Of a stretch of 7,039 bases of DNA, positions 1 to 4,575 are shown piece by piece. Within the stretch, counting starts at the first letter, position 1. The number at the start of each line of letters is the position of its first letter. The notes under the pieces are model-generated. The model searched no databases. It worked only from the letters and a program-made list of their open reading frames with translations, and was not told where the DNA came from. The DNA lies in assembly GCA_031254715.1 (NCBI GenBank), contig JAIRTY010000136.1, positions 1 through 7,039 of the forward strand, in the 5' to 3' direction. The stretch comes from Nocardiopsaceae bacterium (GTDB lineage: Bacteria > Actinomycetota > Actinomycetes > Streptosporangiales > Streptosporangiaceae). The translations under genes and the position numbers were made by a program.

Positions 1-292
1 ACGTCTCGGACAGGGTGGCGGCCCCGAACTCGGCCGGGAAGCCGCCGGCCTCCCACACCCCCCGCTTGACCTGGGCCGCCCGCTCCCGCAGGTGCATGTG
101 GCAGGGGTTCAGCTCGGACCAGGTGTTGATGATCGCGATGACCGGCTTGCCCCGCTGCTCGTCGGCGCCGATCCCGAGCTGCCGCAGCCGGGACCGGTGG
201 CTGAAGGCGCGCAGGTTGTCCCCGGCGAACCAGCGGGTGCTGCGCAACGCGGCGGGGTCGCGGGCCGCCGCGCCGGGGCCGCCCCCGGTCAT
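1..292 (-). CDS. IlvD/Edd-family sugar-acid dehydratase, N-terminal part (runs off left edge)
   Basis: Only the first 97 codons are in the window. The visible protein carries the N-terminal block of the sugar-acid branch of the IlvD/Edd dehydratases: TRWFAGDNLRAFSHRSR (residues 19-35), GKPVIAIINTWSELNPCHMH (48-67) and VKRGVWEAGGFPAEF (75-89). Family members such as L-arabonate, D-xylonate or galactonate dehydratase convert an aldonic acid to its 2-keto-3-deoxy acid using a [2Fe-2S] cluster and Mg2+. Cys64 in the NPC motif matches the family's first cluster ligand. The WF..HRS and NTWSEL patterns separate it from true IlvD dihydroxy-acid dehydratase. The ATG overlaps the TGA of the upstream lyase gene by 4 bp, so translation is probably coupled; no strong Shine-Dalgarno sequence is visible. 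The exact substrate cannot be told from this fragment. Confidence 0.85.
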   Translation of the reverse strand, partial: MTGGGPGAAARDPAALRSTRWFAGDNLRAFSHRSRLRQLGIGADEQRGKPVIAIINTWSELNPCHMHLRERAAQVKRGVWEAGGFPAEFGAATLSET

Positions 293-1212
293 GGCTGCAT
301 GCCCCAGCTCGCCAGGATCTCCGCGATGCGGGTGCGCACCGGGCCGGGCAGCGGGCGGCTGGGCGGGCGCACGTCCGGCCGGCACAGCCCGAGTTGCCCG
401 AGGGCTTCCTTTACCACGCTGACGTTGTCAGCGGAGGCATCCGCCGCGCGCAGTTCCTCGAACGGCCGCACCAGGTCCCACACCTTCATGGCGTCGGGCA
501 GGTCCCCGTCCCGCAGCGCCGCCAGCATGGACAGCGCGAGCTGGGGCGCCACGTTGACCAGGCCGGAGGTGAAGCCGCGGGCGCCGGCGCTCCAGCAGGC
601 CGGCGCGGTCAGCTCGGCCGCCCCGGCCAGCCAGGTGAACCGGTCGGCCCCGGCATCCCTGGCTACCGCCGCGAACTGGACCGGGTCCCGCACCCCGTAC
701 TTGACGCCGAGCACGTTCGGGCACAGCTCCCCCAGCCGGGCGATGTGCCGCCCGCCGATGCGGGCGTCCCGGATGTAGAGCACGACGCCGAGGCCGGGCA
801 GGGCGCTGGCGATCGCCTGGTGGTAGTCCACCCAGCCGTCGGCCGACAGGTACGGGCTGACCGGCTGGTGCACCATGATCATCTCGGCCCCGGCGGCCTG
901 CGCGTGCTCTCCGGCCGCGATCGCGGCTGGGATGTCATGGCCCACCCCGGCCAGCACGGTGGCGCGGCCGGCCGCCGCCGCCAGCGCTGACTCGGTGGCA
1001 CGCCGCACCTCGGCCGTGGTCAGGGTGGAGAACTCGCCGGTATTACCGTTCGGCGTGATGACGGTCACGCCCGCGTCGATCATGCGGGTGATGATCCGTG
1101 CGTGCGCGTCCCAGTCCGGACTGCCGTCCCCCGCGAACGGGGTCACCGGCACCGCGGCCACCGTGGCAAGGGCGATCGTGAGCCGGTCTGCGGCCGGGGC
1201 GTCCAGGGTCAT
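289..1212 (-). CDS. DHDPS/N-acetylneuraminate lyase superfamily enzyme, probable keto-deoxy sugar-acid lyase or dehydratase
   Basis: A 307-residue cytoplasmic class I (Schiff-base) aldolase-type TIM barrel, normal length for the family. Visible signatures are PNGNTGEFSTLT (residues 54-65, the equivalent of the GTTGE pyruvyl-binding loop), VVLYIRD (143-149) with the likely catalytic Tyr146, GVKYG (169-173) with Lys171 as the likely Schiff-base lysine, and GFTSGLVNVAP (213-223). True dihydrodipicolinate synthases normally show GTTGE and YNxPxRT; GNTGE and YIRDAR differ, so lysine biosynthesis is unlikely. Its partner gene is an IlvD/Edd sugar-acid dehydratase overlapping by 4 bp. I infer that it acts on the resulting 2-keto-3-deoxy acid, as aldolase (giving pyruvate plus an aldehyde) or as a second dehydratase. 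The ATG start is backed by AAGGAG 4 nt upstream. Substrate and reaction type are not resolved. Confidence 0.85.
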   Translation of the reverse strand: MTLDAPAADRLTIALATVAAVPVTPFAGDGSPDWDAHARIITRMIDAGVTVITPNGNTGEFSTLTTAEVRRATESALAAAAGRATVLAGVGHDIPAAIAAGEHAQAAGAEMIMVHQPVSPYLSADGWVDYHQAIASALPGLGVVLYIRDARIGGRHIARLGELCPNVLGVKYGVRDPVQFAAVARDAGADRFTWLAGAAELTAPACWSAGARGFTSGLVNVAPQLALSMLAALRDGDLPDAMKVWDLVRPFEELRAADASADNVSVVKEALGQLGLCRPDVRPPSRPLPGPVRTRIAEILASWGMQP

Positions 1213-1216
1213 GGGG

Positions 1217-1222
1217 CTCCTT
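1217..1222 (-). promoter_or_regulatory. Shine-Dalgarno of the dapA-like lyase gene
   Basis: On the minus strand AAGGAG is followed by CCCC and then ATG at 1212. It is a near-consensus ribosome binding site with a short spacing, and it fixes the start of the lyase. Confidence 0.75.
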
Positions 1223-1254
1223 ACTCACCGGCTGGCCCGCTGCCAGCGGAATCC

Positions 1255-1283
1255 ACGCTAGGTCGCAGCCCGGAGCCGATCAA
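1255..1283 (-). promoter_or_regulatory. Putative sigma-70-type promoter of the lyase/dehydratase operon
   Basis: On the minus strand TTGATC (1278-1283) is separated by exactly 17 bp from TAGCGT (1255-1260). This matches the TTGAnn / TAnnnT pattern of actinobacterial housekeeping promoters. Transcription would start near 1248 and leave a leader of roughly 35 nt that includes the AAGGAG site. The operator-like palindrome lies about 13 bp further upstream of the -35 box. Found by eye only. Confidence 0.5.
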
Positions 1284-1296
1284 TCCCGGGGGTGCC

Positions 1297-1316
1297 GCCA
1301 TGACACATGTCATGGC
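1297..1316. promoter_or_regulatory. Operator-like 20-bp interrupted palindrome in the divergent intergenic region
   Basis: The sequence GCCATGAC-ACAT-GTCATGGC has perfect 8-bp arms around a 4-bp centre. It sits between the divergently transcribed lyase operon and the ABC exporter genes, about 50 to 68 bp upstream of the inferred lyase transcription start and about 50 bp before the exporter start codon. Size and symmetry fit a dimeric helix-turn-helix regulator (GntR, TetR, MarR or LacI types bind such sites). It is more AT-balanced than its surroundings. No regulator gene is in the window, so the binding protein is unknown. Confidence 0.5.
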
Positions 1317-1366
1317 CAAACCGCGCCGGAACTCATTGGAATAACCGCCAGGTCCCCGGCACCCTT

Positions 1367-2329
1367 ATGGCCATGACCACAACCGACCCAGTCATGGGAG
1401 CCGACGCGCTGGCCGATGCGGCCACGCCGCCCGCGGTCAGCCTGCGGGGGCTGAGCAAGAACTTCGGCGCCGTCCAGGCGGTGCGTGACGTCGACCTGAC
1501 CATCGACCAGGGCGAGGTCGTCGCCTTCCTGGGCCCGAACGGGGCCGGCAAGACCTCGACCATCGACATGATCCTCGGCCTGTCCGTTCCGAGCAGCGGT
1601 GAGGTGTCGGTGCTCGGCATGACACCGCAGCAGGCCATCAGGCGCGGCCTGGTCTCGGCGGTGATGCAGACCGGAGGGCTGCTGCGGGACCTCACGGTCG
1701 GCGAGACCGCCCGCTACACCGCCAGCCTGTTCGCCCGGAGCACGGACGTGACCGCGGCGCTGCGGCGGGCGGGCGTCGCCGGGATCGCCGACCGGCGGGT
1801 CGGCAAGTGCTCCGGCGGCGAGCAGCAGCGGCTGCGCTTCGCGATGGCGCTGCTGTCGGATCCCGAACTGCTCATCCTGGACGAGCCGACCACCGGCATG
1901 GACGTCGAGGGCCGTCGCGACTTCTGGGCCGCCATCCGGCACGACGCCGGCGAGGGCCGGACGGTGCTGTTCGCCACCCACTACCTGGAGGAGGCCGACG
2001 CCTACGCCGACCGGATCGTGCTGATCCGCAGGGGCGTGATCGTCGCCGACGGCACCGGCGCCCAGGTGAAGAGCCTGGCCTCGGGCCGGACCGTGCGGGC
2101 CACGCTGCCCGGCGCTACCGAGGGCGCGCTCCGCTCGGTCCCCGGCGCGGACAGCGTCGAGATACGGGGCGACAGCGTGCTGATCCACTCGGGCGACGCC
2201 GACAAGGTGGCCAGGTACCTGCTGACCGAGACCGGCGCCCACGACCTGGAGATCACCTCGCGCGGCCTGGAAGAGGCCTTCCTCGCCCTGACCGGTGACG
2301 ACGACGAGAACCCTGGAGGGAACCGGTGA
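1367..2329 (+). CDS. ABC-2 type exporter ATP-binding subunit (DrrA-like)
   Basis: A 320-residue nucleotide-binding subunit that energises the membrane protein encoded next. All ABC motifs are present: Walker A GPNGAGKTST (residues 56-65), Q-loop Gln101 (VMQTGG), signature CSGGEQQ (148-154, with Cys in place of the usual Leu), Walker B LLILDE (168-173), D-loop TGMD and H-loop His205 (FATHYLEEAD). A C-terminal extension of about 90 residues ending GLEEAFLALTG is typical of drug- and antibiotic-type exporters such as the daunorubicin DrrA group. The ATG at 1367 (or the in-frame ATG at 1373) is chosen because the protein aligns from about there. There is no convincing Shine-Dalgarno, so a leaderless or weakly initiated message is possible. 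An ATG at 1307 would place the operator-like palindrome inside the gene and is disfavoured. The substrate is unknown. Confidence 0.9.
   Translation: MAMTTTDPVMGADALADAATPPAVSLRGLSKNFGAVQAVRDVDLTIDQGEVVAFLGPNGAGKTSTIDMILGLSVPSSGEVSVLGMTPQQAIRRGLVSAVMQTGGLLRDLTVGETARYTASLFARSTDVTAALRRAGVAGIADRRVGKCSGGEQQRLRFAMALLSDPELLILDEPTTGMDVEGRRDFWAAIRHDAGEGRTVLFATHYLEEADAYADRIVLIRRGVIVADGTGAQVKSLASGRTVRATLPGATEGALRSVPGADSVEIRGDSVLIHSGDADKVARYLLTETGAHDLEITSRGLEEAFLALTGDDDENPGGNR
2315..2319 (+). promoter_or_regulatory. Shine-Dalgarno of the ABC-2 permease gene
   Basis: GGAGG lies 6 nt upstream of the GTG at 2326, inside the last codons of the ATPase gene. It supports the GTG start despite the 4-bp overlap (GTGA). 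Confidence 0.8.
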
Positions 2330-3123
2330 CCACCACCGCGACCGCATCCGAGCTCCGGCGGCGGCCGGTCCCGCCGCTGGGCGGATTCCGCCTGACCGTG
2401 CTGGGCCTGGAAGTGCGCAGGCTGCTGCGGAACCGGCGCACGCTCATCTTCACCATGATCGCGCCGGCGATCTTCTTCCTGCTGTTCGGGCTGAACGCTG
2501 CCTACGCTGGCAAGCCGGCCGGGCACGGCAACGTGTCGGCCTTCATCCTGATCAACATGGCGCTGTACGGCGCGGTGCTCGCGACCACCAGCGGCGGCGC
2601 GATGATCTCCATCGAGCGCTCGCAGGGCTGGAGCAGGCAGCTGCGGCTGACCCCGCTGACCCCGGTGGCCTACATCGCCACCAAGATGATGACCTCGCTG
2701 GTGCTCGGGTTCGGCTCGGTGGCCGTCGTCTATATCGTCGGGCTGCTCAGCGGCAAGCCCTCGATGCCGGTCTACCTGTGGATCGTCACCGGCCTGTGCG
2801 TGTGGATCGGCTCGCTGCTGTTCGCCGCGTTCGGGCTGTTCCTCGGCTACCTGCTGCCGACCGAGAACGTCATGCAGTTCATGGGCTTCATCATGATGCT
2901 GCTGTCGTTCGGCGGCGGGCTGTTCATTCCGCTCAGCTCGTACCCGCACGTGCTGCAGGACCTGGCCCAGTACACGCCGCTTTATGGCCTCAACCAGCTG
3001 GTGCACGTCCCGCTGACCGGCGCCACGGTCGCCTGGCAGTGGCCGGTGAACGTCATCGCCTGGCTGGCCATCTTCGTCGCCGGCGCGGTCTGGCGGTTCC
3101 GCAAGGACACCGCCAGGGGCTGA
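2326..3123 (+). CDS. ABC-2 type exporter permease
   Basis: A 265-residue integral membrane protein, normal for single-domain ABC-2 permeases (DrrB/NodJ-like). The cytoplasmic N-terminus with basic VRRLLRNRR (residues 30-38) leads into about six hydrophobic segments, near 40-59, 70-88, 118-141, 149-177, 183-203 and 240-256. Between segments 2 and 3 lies the conserved cytoplasmic loop ERSQGWSRQLRLTPLTP (97-113), the E-R-x-x-G...LrxTPl pattern of this family that contacts the ATPase. The GTG start overlaps the ATPase stop by 4 bp and has GGAGG 6 nt upstream, so the two are co-translated. It should form a dimer with two copies of the ATPase and export a small amphiphile, lipid or polysaccharide; the sequence does not say which. 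Confidence 0.9.
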   Translation: MTTTATASELRRRPVPPLGGFRLTVLGLEVRRLLRNRRTLIFTMIAPAIFFLLFGLNAAYAGKPAGHGNVSAFILINMALYGAVLATTSGGAMISIERSQGWSRQLRLTPLTPVAYIATKMMTSLVLGFGSVAVVYIVGLLSGKPSMPVYLWIVTGLCVWIGSLLFAAFGLFLGYLLPTENVMQFMGFIMMLLSFGGGLFIPLSSYPHVLQDLAQYTPLYGLNQLVHVPLTGATVAWQWPVNVIAWLAIFVAGAVWRFRKDTARG

Positions 3124-3124
3124 C

Positions 3125-3186
3125 GCCCAGCTGACGGCAGCGCGGCGGCGCCCGGGCGCAACGTGTCCGGGCGCCGCCAGCTGGGC
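3125..3186 (+). terminator. Large bulged hairpin after the exporter operon, probable terminator
   Basis: A perfect 12-bp inner stem GGCGGCGCCCGG (3144-3155) / CCGGGCGCCGCC (3167-3178) with an 11-nt loop is extended by an outer 8-bp stem GCCCAGCT (3125-3132) / AGCTGGGC (3179-3186), with an 11-nt bulge on the left side only. It begins 2 nt after the permease stop codon. There is no U-tract, as is common for high-GC actinobacterial terminators. Confidence 0.7.
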
Positions 3187-3204
3187 ATTCCCTACCCAGG
3201 CCAG

Positions 3205-3226
3205 CGCGGCCGTGAGCCAGGCCGCG
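3205..3226 (+). other. Small hairpin in the mscL leader
   Basis: CGCGGCC (3205-3211) and GGCCGCG (3220-3226) form a 7-bp stem with an 8-nt loop, 13 nt upstream of the mscL Shine-Dalgarno. No recognisable promoter could be placed in the 3187-3239 gap. In this GC range the hairpin may be incidental. Confidence 0.3.
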
Positions 3227-3239
3227 AGAGCACCGGTCC

Positions 3240-3246
3240 GGAGGGG
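3240..3246 (+). promoter_or_regulatory. Shine-Dalgarno that decides the mscL start
   Basis: GGAGGGG ends 6 nt before the ATG at 3253 but directly abuts the in-frame ATG at 3247. Only the 3253 codon has usable spacing, and it gives the family-typical N-terminus MLRGFRNFL. Confidence 0.8.
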
Positions 3247-3252
3247 ATGGCA

Positions 3253-3696
3253 ATGCTGAGGGGATTCCGTAACTTCCTGATGCAGGGTGACCTGATCGTC
3301 ATCGCGGTCGGCCTGGTCGTCGCGCTGGCCTTCAGCACCCTGATCAAGGCCTTCACCGACAGCATCATCACGCCGCTGGTCAACGCGGCAGCCGGGGGCG
3401 GGGCAGCAGGGAAGGGGCTCGGCTGGACCCTCAACGGGCAGCGGATCGCGCTGGGCTCGTTCATCTCGGCCATCATCTACTTCATCATCTTCATGGCCGT
3501 CATCTACTTCCTCATCGTCGTCCCGTACCGGGCGTACATGGGCAGGCGCGGGCGGGTGGTCTTCGGCGCCCCGGGACCGACCAGGATCTGCCCGGACTGC
3601 CAGTCCGACGGCCTCCCGATAGCCGCGACGAAGTGCCGGTACTGCGAGACCGCCCTGCAGCCGGTCAGTCAGGCCGGGCCGGCCGCATCCGCCTGA
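3253..3696 (+). CDS. mscL: MscL-family mechanosensitive channel with C-terminal zinc-ribbon-like tail
   Basis: A 147-residue homologue of the large-conductance mechanosensitive channel, which opens under membrane tension to release solutes during hypo-osmotic shock. The N-terminal amphipathic MLRGFRNFLMQGDL leads into TM1 (about residues 14-43), ending in the hallmark FTDSIITPLV. A short periplasmic loop rich in Gly/Ala (46-68) follows, then TM2 (about 69-91) ending VVPYRAYMGRRG. Classical MscL proteins end in a charged helical bundle. Here the tail instead contains Cys113-x2-Cys116-x11-Cys128-x2-Cys131, a treble-clef/zinc-ribbon-like arrangement. I recall similar tails in some actinobacterial MscL relatives, so it may be lineage-specific rather than unique. 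The start is set by GGAGGGG. The gene is converging on potC with a 12-bp gap. Confidence 0.88.
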   Translation: MLRGFRNFLMQGDLIVIAVGLVVALAFSTLIKAFTDSIITPLVNAAAGGGAAGKGLGWTLNGQRIALGSFISAIIYFIIFMAVIYFLIVVPYRAYMGRRGRVVFGAPGPTRICPDCQSDGLPIAATKCRYCETALQPVSQAGPAASA

Positions 3697-3714
3697 CCCG
3701 GGGCACAGTCAGGC
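3691..3714. terminator. Possible bidirectional terminator between convergent mscL and potC
   Basis: GCCTGAC (3691-3697) and GTCAGGC (3708-3714) form a 7-bp stem around a 10-nt loop that spans the 12-bp gap. It contains both stop codons, so it could act on transcripts from either side. There is no U-tract and the stem is short. A second GTCAGGC at 3668-3674 could pair with the same central arm. Confidence 0.35.
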
Positions 3715-4575
3715 CTTCCGGCGGCCGACCACGATGCTGGCGATCGCGCACAGGATGCCGACCGAGAAGATGGCGGTACCGAACACGAACACCTGCGGCG
3801 GGATGCCGATCCGGGTCGCGCCGTACACCCACACGGGGAACGGCACCGCTGACCCGCTCACGAAGTTCGAGGTCACGAAGTCGTCGATGGACAGCGCGAA
3901 CGCCATCAGGGCGCCGGCCAGCACGCCAGGCATGATCAGTGGCAGCGTGATCTTCCGGAACGTCACCCAGGCGTTGGCCCCCAGGTCCTGCGCCGCCTCT
4001 TCCAGCGAGCGGTCGAAGCCCGCCATCCGGGCCCGCACCGTGATGGCCACGTACGCGATGCTGAACATGACGTGCGCCAGCAGCAGCGTGAGGAAGCCGC
4101 GGGCCAGGGTAACGGTGACGAACAGGCCCAGCAGCGAGGCGCCAAGCACGATCTCGGGGGCTGCGATGTTGAGGAACAGCACCTGCTCGACCAGGGTCTT
4201 GCCGCGGAACCGGGGCGGCCGGTACCGGACCAGCGCCAGCGCCAGCAGCGTCCCAAGGACCGTCGCCAGCACGGTCGACGCGATGCCCAGCCGGATGGTC
4301 AGCCAGAAGGCCGACGTCAGCCCGGACACGTTGCTCCACTGCTGGTACCACTGGGTGGTGAAGCCGTTCCAGGCGAAGCTGACCTGCGGCAGGCCGGTGG
4401 TCACCCGGTTGAAGCTGTAGAGGATCATCACCGCGATCGGGAACACCAGGTAGGCGATGATCAGCCAGGAATAGGCCGGCAGGATGAACCGGGTCCAGCG
4501 GCGCCGGGGGCGCCGGGGCCGGCCGGCCGGCCCCGGCGCTGCTTCGGTGGCGGGAGCCGTCGCGACGGCGCTCAC
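3709..4575 (-). CDS. potC: Polyamine-type ABC importer permease, PotC-like
   Basis: A 288-residue inner-membrane permease of the binding-protein-dependent (MetI-like) family. After a low-complexity Pro/Arg-rich cytoplasmic tail (residues 11-29) it has about six membrane segments, near 33-56, 88-116, 128-155, 160-182, 213-235 and 263-284. The EAA loop that docks on the ATPase is visible as LEEAAQDLGANAWVTFRKI (191-209), followed by TLPLIMPGV. The motif FALSIDDFVTSNFVSG (226-241) is characteristic of PotC/PotI-like subunits. The GTG start overlaps the TGA of potB by 4 bp and has GAGGAG 5 nt upstream, so translation is coupled. The codons for residues 13-22 form a perfect 30-bp palindrome. It pairs with PotB; substrate assignment rests on family likeness and the neighbouring PotD-like protein. 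Confidence 0.87.
   Translation of the reverse strand: MSAVATAPATEAAPGPAGRPRRPRRRWTRFILPAYSWLIIAYLVFPIAVMILYSFNRVTTGLPQVSFAWNGFTTQWYQQWSNVSGLTSAFWLTIRLGIASTVLATVLGTLLALALVRYRPPRFRGKTLVEQVLFLNIAAPEIVLGASLLGLFVTVTLARGFLTLLLAHVMFSIAYVAITVRARMAGFDRSLEEAAQDLGANAWVTFRKITLPLIMPGVLAGALMAFALSIDDFVTSNFVSGSAVPFPVWVYGATRIGIPPQVFVFGTAIFSVGILCAIASIVVGRRKA
4510..4539. repeat. Perfect 30-bp palindrome within the 5' end of potC
   Basis: Each 15-base half is GCGCCGGGGCCGGCC, meeting its exact reverse complement with no spacer; the centre is three tandem GGCC units. It covers codons 13-22 of potC (APGPAGRPRR), 37 to 66 nt after the start codon. In mRNA it would fold into a hairpin of about 13 GC pairs. Confidence 0.85.

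Noticed and set aside
92..990. Plus-strand open frames over the lyase/dehydratase genes
   Set aside because: Both minus-strand proteins show family motifs and an ATGA overlap. The plus-strand products have no domain and no credible ribosome sites.
1307..1366. An upstream ATG that would add 20 residues to the ABC ATPase
   Set aside because: It lies within the 20-bp palindrome, has no ribosome site, and the added residues do not resemble ABC ATPase N-termini.
1310..2347. Long open frame (345 codons) on the minus strand opposite the ABC ATPase gene
   Set aside because: The opposite strand encodes an intact ABC ATPase with every motif. The minus-strand translation is low-complexity, rich in Arg/Gly/Gln/His and without a recognisable domain, as expected for antisense frames in high-GC DNA.
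2002..3006. Open frame of 334 codons antisense to the exporter genes
   Set aside because: Its composition (His/Gln/Arg/Glu runs) is a GC-codon artefact. The plus strand carries two recognisable, translationally coupled genes across the same bases.
3247..3252. ATG at 3247 as the mscL start
   Set aside because: It directly abuts GGAGGGG, leaving no spacing. The ATG at 3253 has 6-nt spacing and gives the conserved MscL N-terminus.
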